From: Solenopsis invicta
Taxonomy: Eukaryota; Arthropoda; Insecta; Hymenoptera; Formicidae
Reading direction: 5' to 3'
Length of the DNA stretch: 64,000 nucleotides
NCBI RefSeq assembly: GCF_016802725.1
Contig: NC_052669.1
Location: forward strand, 26,193,770 to 26,257,769
Shown: piece after piece, positions 48,691 through 62,793 of the stretch
How positions within the stretch are numbered: position 1 is the stretch's first letter
Layout of the letters: each line of letters opens with the position of its first letter
Made by a program: the position numbers and the translations under genes
Notes under the pieces: generated by a model
What the model was told of the DNA's origin: nothing
Database searches by the model: none
Seen by the model: the letters and a program-made list of their open reading frames with translations, nothing else

Positions 48691-49179
48691 TAACAAAATC
48701 GAATCATTAATTATTTGGTCATCGTCGTACATAATTATCAAATACTCTTTGGTATCATATACAAATGTATAATTATGACGTAATTTTGGTGTATCATTAA
48801 TACCATGGGTCCCCGATGACCCGGTAAAACATCTTTAGTGTACAATTATACATATTAAATATGTCCATATACATATATATATAATAATAATATAATTATA
48901 TATTTATGTATAATTATGTATCAAAAAATTTTTACGATTATTTTTTTGATTTGCGATATCGAATACAGTGAACGGAGAATAGCATCATAAGGCATTTATC
49001 CGCAGTTCTAACAACTTTTTGCGCTCTTTATTTTGCTATATAACGCGAGATTGCTACAACTCGGAACGTATTTTTCGCGTTATAGGGGATCCTACTCCGT
49101 ACTTTCAAGTTTCTAGAATAAAATAAATATCTGTAATTTATTTTGGAAAAAAATAAAATGTAGTATGATTTAAACCGAA

Positions 49180-49500
49180 CATTAATCACACAAATTGAAC
49201 GAAAAGTTGTTTGATTTAAAAAATTGCAACTTTTCATAATAAATGCGTATAAAAGAAAATAATTCTAGATTTTCTAGTTTCACAAAATTTTTAGTTTTCA
49301 CAAAAAGTATAATTATTTGAAAATATAAAAGTGAATGACTTTCAATAAAGATTTTTCCTATTTAGAAAAAATTGAGTGCCGCAAAAAATAAGTACTTTCT
49401 TATTTTTTTAAATTTTAGTTTAAAAATTACGTCTTGCTCGTGCATAATGCAATTTAATCCCTCAATTTTTGTTGTTAAAATTTTTTTTTTAAATAAGTAA
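49180..49500 (+). repeat. Dispersed repeat, 3' part (copy B)
   Basis: Matches 59,160-59,480 in order: AATCACA, AAAAGTTGTTT, TTAAAAAATTG, a GAATATC/GAGTGCC-CG-AAAAA block, TCAAC/ACGTCTTGCTCG, then GCATAATGCAATTYRAT and TTAATTATTCAAA-like sequence. Non-coding. Confidence 0.6.
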
Positions 49501-51011
49501 TCTTCTTTTGCATGAAATTCAGTGTACTTTTGGCAACGCTAAGTTTTTCTAATGTACTTAGTAAAAATTTGTTTACGTTACGTTACATAAAATGTAACGT
49601 ATTGTTGCGTATTTTTAACAGTGTATCCCTTCTGAGGCCAAGACAAAAATGATTAACGTAAGGCGTGTAAAAGTGCTGCAATCCGCTTTTTAACATCTAC
49701 GCTATGACAGAGGAGAGAGCACTCGGTGGTTCAGCTCCGATCAATCGTCTTCTCATTATATGAGAGCTTTAAAGCTTGCATAAGACCAGAGAAAGCGATC
49801 GTCTGACGAGGAGAAAAGCGACAAGAAGAAGCTTCGCATCCGAGAAATGTACTAAAGCGAAATCTTTTAGCTGAGACCTACTTCTGCGCTGAAAGGATGT
49901 TTTTCTGTTATCAGGAAATCAATGGGGCGAGGAGAAAAAAAGATTGGGTGCTAAGAGATATTCGTAGAATGCGAAGAGGCTGAGAAAAAAGGCAAGTACG
50001 AACAGTGCATTCTCCGAAGTTTTTCTACAACTTTACAAATTTTCCGGCGAGCATTCAATCGAGTTTCCGACTGTAAAGGAGATCGCACGACTCTCGTCAT
50101 TTGATCATCTCCGGCATCTCTCGACACCGTGCTCGCATCGAGTATTAAATCGCGAAATTACGGGAAAGCTCGAAAGGTCGTATCTTCCACGCTAACTTTC
50201 ACGGTACCGAGGGTGTTCGCAACGTTGAAAATTTGATCAGCCGTTCGAGATCCCGTTGGGACGGAACTTGAACTCTCGAAATCACGGATTGGGTGCGACG
50301 AATGAAACGCTCGAGTTGCATTTTCGTCGTATTCACATTTGCTGCAACATAAGTCTGCCATATTTGCATTATACGAAAACAATTTTCTTTCTTAGATAAT
50401 ATCATTTTCTTTAGTATGACCTTAATCCTCACCGGATATTGGAGTTAATAAGTCAAATATGAAAAGAAATGAATTTGTTCTCTTTCATTATCTTTTTTTT
50501 AAATATATTTCTAATAATATATACAATATGTACAAAAATTTTACGTTAATATGTGTAACATGTGATAACAAAATAAAATGTACGAAAGTTTAATCGGTTG
50601 TACATGAATATTCGATCTGTGACGCCATTCAATATGAGGATATATATAAGGATTAATGTATAATTTTTTTGAAAAGGAAAAAATTGCTGTAACTACGATT
50701 GATTGTGTCAATAAAACACTTGTACAAAACAATGTTGTTGGATAATATCAATTAAATTTTTAATTATTAAAATATAAGATAATTTTTTTTAATGTTGATG
50801 GCTGGACGAAATTGAATTGCTTTCTTTTCTTTGTGAAAAAAATTTCTGAACGACTTAACTTCTCTTTTTGATTATTCTCTTTAATTATGAATGATTAAGC
50901 TTAGTCAAAAAGCGTGATTCATAAATTCCAATCCCTTATAGTAATATTAAAGTTAACTATGGTGCGCCCTAAAGGGATGTTTTTTTTTCTCTTTTCTCCT
51001 TACTCCTTACT

Positions 51012-51037
51012 CCTCTCTCTCTCTCTCTCTCTCTCTC
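51012..51037. repeat. (CT)n microsatellite
   Basis: About 13 CT units. A G12 homopolymer follows at 51,113-51,124. Confidence 0.93.
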
Positions 51038-52908
51038 ATTTCCACATTTATTTAATAAATTTTTGATAGCAACACAAAAATAAACGGCGACAAGTCACCA
51101 TCGAAGACGGAAGGGGGGGGGGGGATTCCGTCGAGAAGAGGAGGTCAACGGGAGATGGATCGATTTAAGGGAAGAGGTGACGGAGAAAGGCGGGAGGAAG
51201 TGATTCGGAGGTGGGTCGGTGAATTCGTTGAAGCGACACTTTTCCAAGTTCCGATGCTGATCGATCAGCGACGGCAAAGTACACGGTCGTACTTGCCCTT
51301 GAAATTTCGCAAAACCGAAAAAGAGATGAAAGCCAAGACGAAGACAACGAGTCGTATTATTGTCTATATGAAGAGAAATTGTCGTTTTCAATGATTTTTA
51401 CGCGTCTACTGTGTGTAACGTTATGACGTAACATTCGAATGCGCGCACGAATACGACGAATGTCGTTTATCATATTTGTTTCAAGATTGGAATAAATGAA
51501 GACAGCAGCAGGCATCACTGTCACCCTACACGTAGAAAAATATCAATTTTACAGCTAAGAAAAGTAATTATTTAATTTACTTCTTTTCTTTCAGTAATAG
51601 TTACCTTTAACAGATAGAGAATATTTTTTTATTATTTTATAATAAAGTATGTTCCTTTTTTAGAAAACATTTTTAAAAAACATTTTGCACAAATTTGAGA
51701 AAAACTCATTAGCATATCAAAAGAATGTATATTCTTTTAAAGAATATTAGAAAATTATAGTCAATTATAGTCTCAAGAAAAGTCAAAATAATAGAGAAGA
51801 GTAGGTACTCGTAAAATAAAATAATTTTGTTTGTTTAAAATAACTCAATAAATATTAACGGTTTGTTAACCATAGAGTTGTATCAATTCTATAGGTAGAA
51901 GTTCATCGGGTATATAGAACGAAGGTATTTACAATTTGCTGAAGAGAGAAAAAAGCATTTGTGAGATAGGAAGGGATCACAACATACCAACATTTAATGC
52001 ATAAAGAAGAGCATTTTTAATTATAAAAAAATCACGAATTAATGATCTCTCTGATGTTTTATGAACATCAATATCAAATATATTTTATTTAAAAAAAAAT
52101 TGGACTTATTTGCAATTGTTGCTCTTTATTAGGCGCAAATGAAGTCCGATTGTAAAATCGAAGGTGCCCTTGGAAAGATAAATAAAAACGTTCTTTCTAA
52201 TCTGACTTGGTCGTAGAACCACTGGTTCTAAATCGGATCATTCCTTGATTTAAATCGGGCATTTCTATTTTTATCTACTTTCAGATAGAATTTTAAAAAA
52301 TGTTAATGTTGCTTTTTTTTAGTATTGAGTAAAAACGAGCAATTTGACAAAGACAAAGATTTTTACACAATTGCTGAAAATGTTTTCTCGTCTATTCTAT
52401 GAATGTTTTGACAGAGAACTGTCAAACTGCTATCACGTGTTCGGTGTCTTATGAGAATTTTATATTATAAATGGCACGCAAATCTGTTTAACCGTATTCA
52501 TTAAAATTAAAAAAGTTCCGTTTAAAACACGGTTCGATTTACCCTACTCTCCTTTATACACCTGTAAAAATCTGATCTGCAAACTGAAATTCAGTCTTTA
52601 TAGAAAACACGCTACTGACTATCCCACATTGTTTAAATGGACTGTAATGAAGTAATTTTAACGGTTGCTCCTAAAATTCAACGTGAATTATACGAGTTAT
52701 CGCGGTATCTCACTACATTACCTATCTCACGACTCTTCTCTTTTTTAAGAAAGTTTTTGTTTTAACTTAACGTTCTTGATTGAAATATTAAATTACTAGG
52801 ATTCATACACATATTCATACAATATTCATACAATTTTTAATAAATTTAAGGCTTACGGTAAACTTATGATAGATTTGCGAATATATAAACTTATTCATAA
52901 TAAATACA

Positions 52909-53130
52909 CTTAAGAAAAAATTCCTAAATTTTAATAAATATTTATTCAAATATAGTACTAACGAAACATTTCCTTACGGTACGTAAATATTTACTTTATA
53001 AGAAAAAATGATAAATTTAAATTAATTGTTCTTGTACTAAATAAATATATCAAATATATTTAATAAATATTTTATTAGTACACTATTCGAATAAATGTTT
53101 ATTAAAACTTAGTAATTTTTTTCTCAATAT
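52909..53130. mobile_element. AT-rich foldback element
   Basis: Left arm AAGAAAAAATTCCTAAATTT... through ATTTATTCAAATATAGTACTA. The right arm, reverse complemented, reads GAGAAAAAAATTACTAAGTT... through CATTTATTCGAATAGTGTACTA. Arms are about 55 bp. Non-coding. Confidence 0.7.
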
Positions 53131-53890
53131 AATATTTAATCCAAATATATATATTTTTCTGTTTACATAGAAGTTTTATTTAAATATTTCTGGATATTGC
53201 TAGAAAGAAATAACAAGCGTATTTCAAGAATATTATCAAGAAAATATTCTTTGAAAGGTAACCGTTATTTAAAAGAAGAAAACTAAAATTGAGTAATCGC
53301 TTTTCTCAGTACGAGAATTATATTTTCCTGTCTGCATCTTTTGCTTATGCAACCAATATCTCCAGCATAAGATGATATTTTCAAATATCTCTGAAATTAT
53401 GACCTACATTATTTTCAGCTATTGTTTTCACAATAGCTGAATCCACAATGAGACTTTTTTTTTAATTGACTTTATTATAATTGGCGTGCTCCTATTTCTT
53501 TAGAATCTTAGCTTTCTATCTGCGAAATTCATTATCACCGATCGTCGTAAAAGCAACGTTTTTTCTCGCTGCCGTTGAGCCAACGATTCGCGGTTGAAAC
53601 GGCGAAAACAATTTCCGACATTGACGCCAGCCATATTTCAGCGTCTGCTGTCGCGCGGAAGAAAGTATACGCAGTACTTTTGCCGCGCGTGCAGTAATTT
53701 ATTCTTCTTGGTTCCTGTGCTGGTGGCACGTTTTCCCAAGCAAAACCGCCATCGCGCTGAGCTTTTTTCACTTAAAAAAAACCGGGCACATTCGAGGGAA
53801 CTTGATGCAATCTATCCGGTTGAAATCGTGACACTTACACAAAAATGAATCGTCCAATTAATACTACGAGTTCTAGCAACGAATTGAATT

Positions 53891-54166
53891 TCAAAAAACC
53901 ATTTCTTTAAGTTTGAGAATTAGAATTATTTTTTTTTAATTTCGTCAATATTTTTATCTGCAATGAAATTATTTTACCTCCACTGAAATTATTAAAGTTA
54001 AAATTATCATATGCAGTTTCCATTATGTTTTCTCATCCGCAACTAAATTGATTTCCGGAAAAAAATTTTTTGCAAGTAAAATAATTTTATTGCAGATAAA
54101 AATATTGACGAACTTATGAAAAAATAATTGTAATTCTCAAACATAAAGAGGTAACGGTTTTTTGAA
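53891..54166. mobile_element. Foldback/MITE with arms of about 90 bp
   Basis: Left arm: CAAAAAACC, then TTTGAGAATTAGAATTATTT, CGTCAATATTTTTATCTGCA and ATGAAATTATTTTAC. The right arm repeats these in reverse complement (GTAAAATAATTTTATTGCAG ... GGTTTTTTG) with a few differences. The roughly 90-bp centre is unique. Confidence 0.82.
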
Positions 54167-54234
54167 ACATTTATGTACATATTTTATATATAATTATGTA
54201 TGAAAGATGCACAAGTATATATAAAATATACATA

Positions 54235-54238
<4 letters not shown>

Positions 54239-54281
<43 letters not shown>
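54239..54281. repeat. (TA)n microsatellite
   Basis: About 21 TA units. Confidence 0.95.
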
Positions 54282-54283
<2 letters not shown>

Positions 54284-54740
54284 CTATATATATAATATGT
54301 ATAATTACATACAAAAAATTTTTTCCCGCATTAGGTTATTACTAAATAAAGACATGAAGTTGAAATCTGAAATAACAAAGAGTTTCCTCTTAAAATGTAA
54401 ATTTAAATTCAATTCAAAAACGCAGCTTCCGAAATAAATGATTCATTAATTTTTGTGTATTATACATGGCGCATCGTTAGCAACGCGATCGATGCTTGCC
54501 TTAATCCGCATCTAGCACTCTCTGCTAGTTGCACGTGTGTCTGAGATGCGGAAAGGAGTTAACTGCCGTCGCAGACCATTTGCATAATTCGGTACGGTAT
54601 CGGAATTACGTTTCATACGCGACGGAAATGGCAAGCTTGAGTTGTAAATGGTCATCAACGTGCATTTACACACACGTGTACGTGTGATTTTATTTGCCGA
54701 CCGTTGTCGATTGCGTATTACGTGGAGGCCGATCGATAGC

Positions 54741-54767
54741 CTCTCTCTCTCTCTCTCTCTCTCTCTC
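54741..54767. repeat. (CT)n microsatellite
   Basis: About 13 CT units within a CpG-rich region. Confidence 0.95.
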
Positions 54768-57700
54768 GATTCTTCGCGTATCGCGGCGCAGATGGAAGAA
54801 ACGCGAAGAAAACACGATGCACCACGAGATATATCGCGCGTAGACCCGGTCGCGAGAGATTCGAAGACAAAGTGCTGGCCTAAATCGACGCATCTCCGAG
54901 CACTCCCATCGAGCAGATCGCTGTTATTGCGCGCACCGCTTGGCGACGCGCCAGACTTTGAGACCTAAGTAGCCGCCTCGAATTATTCCGCGAAATACTC
55001 GCGCGTCGAGAGAGAAGGCACGAAAAATAGCACCCTCGTTATTATTTATGTAGATAACATCGACCGCGCTCGATTACGCGAAGGGAGTACGCTAATATCG
55101 CGACCGCTCCTGTCATATTATTCCGTGTTATCTCGGAAACAATTAATAGTAAGGTTCGTGAAAGGTTTAGGCATGCAAGTATTTGGAAATATTTGTATTT
55201 CTCTCAAATGCAATATTTGCATTTAATAATCATCGTAACTCTAAGCGTTGCATAATTGTTATGCAATTATAAAATTAATAGCATTTTATTTAAGCGATTC
55301 GCTTTTCTTTCTCTATCCAATCTGAATATTACGAATTAATCGGTAAATTATAAATTAGCTGATACGTGAAATACAGGGGAAAGTTGCCGACCGTTGCGTA
55401 TTTTTATATATACTTATTTTTCTATTTGGTGTTAATAAGAACGCGAATGAACGTTGAAAGTAGCAGCTTTATTTACGATACTTATTACTGCAGTGTTTAT
55501 TTTTTCACCGATAATCAATTAATTTATTACAACGTTTTTTGCAACATACGATACCAGCCAAAAGAAAGAGAAGTTATCGAAATTCAAAAACTACAAATTT
55601 CTTCCATTTATTCTTTTTTTAATCAATGATAGAAATTGTTAGTGAACATTCGAATTTTGATTCTAAAATCAGCTGCAAAAAACAAAACAATAAGTAATGA
55701 TTCGGTTTGATTTATACAATGTAATTAACTACATTTTGCTACAGTTTTTGATAAATAATTTTTTAACGAATGAGTGGATCTAATTGAACTTTTGCACGAT
55801 TATTTTTCAGTTTTATTAGTATCAGTAAAGAATTTCATTTAATTCGTAATATAAAACGCGATTTTACATAAGAATAAAAAGCAAAAAGAAAATTTTAAAT
55901 TTTACACAGTTAGGAAAATTCTTAAATTTTTCACAGACACTAACGTAATAATGGAACATATATGAACTTTTTATATTTTTGATGTGACACGTACATCTTT
56001 GAACACCCAGTCGCCTAAATCATATCGTCTTTGAAAAGATTGGATTCATAAAATAAAGTAATTAAAGCTGTAAGGAATAATTAACTAATATACTTATTTC
56101 TACTAATAATTTATTGAAAAAAAGATGAAACATTTAATAATTCATAAATAACAATAAAAAGGTAAAAATAAAACGTGAGTGGCTCAAAGTTATTTTTGTA
56201 ATTGACAATTAATCACTAGTTTTACTGCTATCACTAATTAGTCTTATGTTAATATCATTTATTTTTATTAAAATTTGTGGTAATACATTTTAAGGAACTA
56301 ATTTTATAAAAGATATCGATATAATCTTTATAATAATTTCAAATGTGTATAATACAATGAATGTAAAATATTCTACAATCTTCTTTTATGAAAATGAAAA
56401 AATTCAGTAAAAAATTGCACTATTTTACATTATTTTCAGCTACCCAAATTGATCAAAAATTAATATCGTTTGTGCATGATTTTTTTAAGTAGTTATTATG
56501 CATGAGAGATGCAACCTATTAAATTTTTGTCTATAATATTCATTTCTCATTTATTTTATAAAATCTAAATTATTGATGAGGTACGATTTAATACGTACTC
56601 TCGGCAATTCTTCCCTACAATTGTTAGTCAATTGTTAATCGATTGCACAAGAATAGTCAATCTCTCTTGTACCTAATGAGAAAGCATGTTATTTATGTAA
56701 CAATTGTGTCAATTATATCGTCGAGATTCGAATTACTGTTATGAAAGTTAATATGAAATTCTATTATGAGCGAGAGGATATCGCGATTATAATCGGATTC
56801 TCGATTGTTCCGGACGGAAGTTTTGTATTTGGAAAAAAACTTTGAGAATGGCCATGCGATATATCCAAGTAAGCGAAAATAAATGCTGGAAATTGCTGCA
56901 ATTGTGCTTTTATGGCGCCCATTAATATCGAAAAAAGCTACATACATTCTTGGTAGTCCCTTTGTCGCCGAAATAGTGGAGCGCGTTAATCGAATTCATT
57001 CGCGTCGAATAAATTTGCGTAATCCGAGACGATCGTCGGCCGTACTCGCAGATTACCGCGGTTCCTCTGGACATTCGGACATTCCGACACTCTTCAACGC
57101 AATCTCGGAACTTGCCCGTTCTCATCTCATGCGCTTCAGTTCGATGATAGTGAATTTAATAGCAATTTATTTGCCGAAATTCATGCGTTTTATCTTCGCA
57201 AGAAGATTTATTAGCCGATATTTAACGTTTATTTCGCGGATTTTTTGCGGGTGTATACTACGCATTTATTTATTTTATTCCGTTGTTCAAGAGCCATTTA
57301 CATCTTCACGGAAATATTTTTCTATCCACGCACGGGAACGCACAATCCATTAATTAATTGCATTTGTTAATAAAAGTCATATTTCATTGTTATTTTTAAT
57401 ACAATGGTATGTCCAATTTTGTTTCAAACGCAGGAATTTGCAACATTATTCCGCAACCACGCAAATCGCAAGAACGTTTATAGAAGTTTATTAGCTCACT
57501 TTGGCTCGTGTAATCGCACACGAACGAAACATTTGTGTGTTGATTCATTTTAATCACGATTATTAGGACCGTCTGAAAAATCATGCCGTACAGAAACGAT
57601 ACGTTATTGTCACAAAAATAACGAATTGATTTCGCACTCGGTCGAATAATATTAATGTTGGTCACGCGGAAAACGCTGGTTCCAGCGACAAGAGAAACAC

Positions 57701-57844
57701 AATTATCGGTCAATCAACGTGCTTGCCTAACGTCGACCTCTCGGCACTCTACCTCCCCAGCTTCCCCCCTTCTTGGTCGCACGAAAATGAGAAGTAATTA
57801 CGACGTCCATCCGGCGGAGGTCCTTTGATCCTACCGGATTATCA

Positions 57845-57864
57845 TTTTTTTTTTTTTTTTTTTT
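57845..57864. repeat. T20 homopolymer
   Basis: Uninterrupted run of about 20 T. No retroposed sequence was recognised beside it. Confidence 0.9.
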
Positions 57865-58488
57865 AATCATCGTAGTAAACCGTTATCGGAAGCCGAATAC
57901 CAATAACTGATTCCATTGCGAGTAGATATGCGCGCAATACGAATGGCAATTAAAGTTTCTCTCGTTAAGGAACGAGAGGGGTGATTGATTTAATTATATA
58001 TGGGCAACGGCTCACCGATCAGGGACCTGCGAATATTGTTACCTATAATTTGTGATATTTGATTGATTATCGATTTGATTGATCTCGGAACAAATTGTGG
58101 CTGTTTATTATCTGAGTGATTGACTACGTAACGTTTGTATTAATATTGAATAAACATTGCTGGAGAGGTATAACGGAATAACAATGCAGACGTGCGCAAT
58201 AGATATGTGGAAAGTTTCTAGATTAATTTGACTTTAAAATTAATTTAATTTTTACGATACGATGCGACAAAACAGCATTTTCTCCTTCACAAATCTGAAT
58301 TTGCTCTCACTAAGCATCCATTTTTTTTTAAGTGGTTTAAAAAATCTCTAAAAATCTATCAACTTACTTTTAAATTGTTAAAACAAATGTCAGTATTTTA
58401 TTGTGGAAAAAAATAAAATGTCTAGGAAAGTCGTTAATGCTGGCATAGATCTTTTAAAGCAGTACTCCCTTAATTTGAAAAATTAAAG

Positions 58489-59640
58489 ATTGCACTGTAT
58501 TAATACTGATGAAACATGATCTGTTTAGGTAATTAAGGAAATAAAAACTTGCAATTTATACACACACATTTGTAGGCTTTTTCTATATAACATCTACTAA
58601 AAACAAATTTTTGAAAAGTTAGAATAAAATTTGCACGATTTTCTTGTCTACAACGTTGACAGATGTTTCATGAATTTTTTTACATTTTTTTTAAATATGG
58701 GTAGGAAATAGGGTAGGAAATTATCGTTGAATCAATTAATAAGGAGTCTGTAAAACGTATAAAGGATTTTTAAAGAAAGGAATCTTTTAATTTTATAAAC
58801 TTTGTTGTTTAAAAACATAAACATAAAAACACATTTTATTACTTGGTTTATCAATTTGTTTTGTAATGAACTCCTTTCCTGCGGATCCGTGTCTGATTTT
58901 TACCATTACTACTTATTGTGCCTAAGCTTTTGGACCTAATTTTTAGACGCTTTTTTGCATACGTTTGGAAAACATTAGTTATTACTTATAAATTTGAATG
59001 CGATACGATATTATAAAAACTGCCATTTGATGAAAGACATTTTTAATTTGTATTCATGTTTTTAAAGTTTTTGCTTTTAGCTTTTGCTTAATATTACCCG
59101 AAAATAAAATGGTTTGCCAGTTTGATGACTTTTCTTTAATATAGTTTACTATATTAAATACTGAAGACCAATCACAAAAATTGGTTAAAAAGTTGTTTAA
59201 CTTAAAAAATTGTTAAAATTTTTTATAATAATGCATGTAAGAAATTGAAAATTTTTAAATTTAGGTATTAACTTGAAAAAAAAAACAGAAATTTCAAATT
59301 CTTTAAAAGGTATAAATTATTATTCGGGCGCATTTCAATAAAAAACAAATAGGAAAAATCGAATATCGTAAAAAGTATACACTTTTTTTAAATATTTTGA
59401 TGAAAAAAATAATGCCCTTCTCAACGTTTTTCTGTTCGCACATAATGCAATTCGATGCCTTAATTATTCAAATTTATTTTTTTTTGAATGAATGATTTTT
59501 AGTTTGAGAAAAATAATAGGATAAATAGAAGCAGTCATTCAGACATTAATTTAGAATAAAAATAGAATACGTACAATAATTTTTTTACAAAATTTTTATT
59601 TTTCACAAAAAAGGCAGCGTTGCCTACAATACTGGGTCAT
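58489..59640 (+). repeat. Dispersed repeat, full-length-looking copy (about 1.15 kb)
   Basis: The first 450 bp match 46,287-46,890 and the segment 59,160-59,480 matches 49,180-49,500, so this copy appears to hold both halves. No open frame or terminal inverted repeat is evident. Ends are approximate. Confidence 0.6.
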
Positions 59641-61094
59641 TAGTGCTCGATACAGAAATCAATTCGATGCTGTTTGCAGGGAAATCTACGATGTCTTGGT
59701 CACTTTGTTGCACAGAAATCTCCATCATCACAAACTTTTTTTACGAGGAGATAAGGAGTGGAGGCCTCTTTGACATTTCGAGAAATCTCCATGGATAAAA
59801 ATCGATCGAACTCAGTTACCGAAGACCCACTTTTGCAGAGAAAGGATTAATTTGAAAGCCATAATCCGTTAATAAATTGGATCCGTTAATAAATTTCCCT
59901 CTACGAATATGTATCGCGTTGGACAGGTCTCCAAGCTGCATTTTAGCTTTCGATCGATTCTTTTGATATTCATGAAACACTTTTTGAGTAATTGCTAAAT
60001 GCCACGCGGCAAGCCTCGCCGCGTGTAGCGAGAATAAAGAAAGTTGTCGGCGTTTAATGTTTAATTCAGTAGCCCGGCATAAAAGTGAGATTGTCCTAGG
60101 AAATAAAATTTATCAGATGCATATACCTTCGATTAGCATAAACGTATAAACAGTATTTTACGTCCAGTATTACCTTCGAGTAATTATTCAATCTGAAATT
60201 GATAAGATTTGTTTGTTAGCATTTTTTTCTTGCGAGAAGCGAGGTTCCTATTTTATTAAAACAAAGTCAACGAAATTGGAGGTTACGCGAGCGCGTTGGC
60301 CTTTTTTTCACTCTTCGTCGCACGCGAATCCAGATATCTATCTCTTTAACATGTAGAGCTCAATTGCACTGTTGCACTGTTGCACTGTTGCGCTTTGGCA
60401 GTGTCCGCGAATACGCTTTACGCTTGAATCCGCATTGTTGAAATTTTGCGGCAAAACAATGGGCTTTGCGAGATTGTTACGCGTACGCCGCGGCCGTCGC
60501 CGGCAGCTATGTGCAGAATCAGACATATATCAGTGGGCCAGAAATAGTTCTCGAGACCTGCGTCAGGGTTGCCCAACCTCTCGGCATGCACGATAGCTTA
60601 TCGATTTTGATAGATTTGACCGTAAATCATGGAAAATTTTGTGCTATTTTATCGCATTGTCCGAGAATTAGTCTTGTGTAACAATTCGAGTTTAAATTTC
60701 CTTTTTATTTCATCTCATTTTATCCTTTGTTAATCGGAAACTTTATTTAATATTCACGTAATATCACGTACATTTGTCGTACAAATTAAATCCTTAATCG
60801 ATAACAGGTGAGAGAGCGATCAAAAATTATTTTTAATTACAAATTTCAATGTTTCTGCAAAATCCTTAATATTTTGCGCAAAGAGGTAAATGACACACTA
60901 GCTAGCGTATCGTTTCCGAAAAAGGAATGAGAAAAATAAGAACGAGACGTGATGGTCCCGAGGGAGAGTTTGCGAATAGAGGCTGGAACGAGTTTGATAT
61001 GTGACGGGTTGACAGAGAAACGGAGGAGAGTTGAATTTCCTCGTGGGCAACTGCCATATTTATATATCACAGGACCACAATGCCTGCGACCATT

Positions 61095-61145
<51 letters not shown>

Positions 61146-61786
61146 CCTATTCTTCTCTTTTGTTCACATATTTATCCGGCCATTTATCGTCCACTTTACG
61201 TTCCGCCGCGTTCATTTCATTAACTTACAACAAGTACGTCATAAACGTCTGACAATCCCGGCAACATGATGTAAATATAAATATCCATTATCTGACATTA
61301 ACATGTTCATTATCTCTCTACGTAATAATAGAACGTAATAATTAAAAATCAATATAATGCGTGCGTAAACGAAAAAAGAAAATTTTACAATATCGAAGAA
61401 AAACACATCTCGAGAGAAAAAAAAAATATGTAAAGACATAATGTTTAAATCAAGCTTTCTCCAAGTTAACGAATTACAATTTTTTATAAAGACGAATATT
61501 CGAGATCCATTTAGCTTTAGGGATTGTGAAAAAGCGGACCGGGACACGAGCAAGTAAATCGATTGTTTATATAACTTACTTTTATTGGTATATCTTACTT
61601 TTGAATTTTTATTATTTTATAAATTTATTTCTCATAATATGAGGGATAAAGTTATGAAGAATGCACTTATTTCTTATTTCTATTGAACGGAAAGATGCAC
61701 AATTTTACTGTAATATCTAAAATTTAGCTAGACACCGATCAGAAAATAATTCTATGTTGGCTCATAAAAATAATTATGGAGAAGAT
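59641..61786 (-). other. Presumed first intron, part 6: non-coding
   Basis: A CpG-rich patch at 60,260-60,610 contains CACTGTTG repeated about three times near 60,367. A long (TC)n run follows at 61,098. No exon was recognised. Confidence 0.5.
61098..61142. repeat. (TC)n microsatellite
   Basis: About 22 TC units. Confidence 0.96.
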
Positions 61787-62025
61787 ACACGGAGAGAAAT
61801 GTTTGATGAAATCAACCAAAGTCTAATTGAATAGTGATCAAATGAATTTTACAGTTATAATTACTTTGTTATAATTACTAGTTGATTACTAGTCGACCAA
61901 ACAATTATTTTCATACCATTAATTATAAAAAGTTTCGTTAAATGTAACGAGTAGCTACAAAATTTATTTCATTACTATTTAAACTTTGGTTGATATCACC
62001 AAACGATTTCTCTCATTGTCAGTGT
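61787..62025. mobile_element. MITE with long imperfect inverted ends
   Basis: Left: GAGAGAAATGTTTGATGAAA, then TCAACCAAAGTCTAATTGAA. Right, reverse complemented: GAGAGAAATCGTTTGGTGAT, then ATCAACCAAAGTTTAAATAG. Outer ACAC/GTGT lie at both sides. About 239 bp, non-coding, with a central ACTAGTTGATTACTAGT. Confidence 0.75.
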
Positions 62026-62793
62026 TATAGAGAACATATTCGACCGATGTAGAATATAAAAAAGTTTTCACAGTTTTTTGGAGGGAAAGGATTCTGGAAC
62101 ATTCAGATGTGCGTATTAGCATCATTTATTATTAAATTAATTTTTAATTTATTAAAATCTTCTTGTTCAACGTAAAATTGTGTTGTGGCCGAAAACTATA
62201 TTCGGTGCGCAGTTTGTTGAACTTGAAAATATAAAATCACTCAATAAATATCAGCAGCAAGATCTAGCTATAACCTTTAACGCACTTGGTTTATATTGAA
62301 TTATGCAAGATGTTCAAGTATGATAATACCCTTGCAAAAAATATTGACATTCTAGCAACCAGTTTAGACGTTCAATATAATTTTTTTAATGGTCCAACGC
62401 AATTACTTTTAGATCTGTATTTCAGCAAAATTGTTCCTATCGTGTGACATCTTTGATTGATGATACAATATCATCGCTTCGATGCGAATTATTTTTATGT
62501 AAGAACAAAGAGTTTAATAATTATAAATTTAAAAATTATACTTTATTTGATTTCTACCATAGCTGAAAAATTTCTTACGACTCACTGAAAATCGGTTTAA
62601 GATCTATATTTTGAGAATCTCTAAACTTACTTAAATGAACGAATATTGTGGATTACAGTAGACTAGAGACTTTAAACGGCGAGACACGACGCGCGAAAGG
62701 ATCTGAATCATTGAGACGGACCAACTTGATGGAACTTGGTCCCCGTGATATACCATAGATTGAGTTCGTGCCATCTTGAGAATTCGAACTCAC

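Larger units (their letters stand above)
46891..49179 (-). other. Presumed first intron, part 4
   Basis: Includes a CpG-rich block (47,400-47,900) with a hairpin and a possible but unproven exon at 47,360-47,454 (see findings), paired GA microsatellites, and a retroelement tail at 48,655. No gene is called. Confidence 0.45.
49501..58488 (-). other. Presumed first intron, part 5: non-coding
   Basis: CpG-rich patches at 49,680-50,350, 51,110-51,480, 53,520-53,850, 54,480-55,120 and 56,790-57,350 alternate with AT-rich DNA. Includes two foldback/MITE elements (52,909 and 53,891) and several microsatellites. The longest open frame (56,883-57,353, plus) shows no domain. Confidence 0.5.

Noticed and set aside
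56883..57353. 156-codon plus-strand open frame
   Set aside because: Arg- and Ile-rich with no domain or splice signals. Opposite frames are also open.
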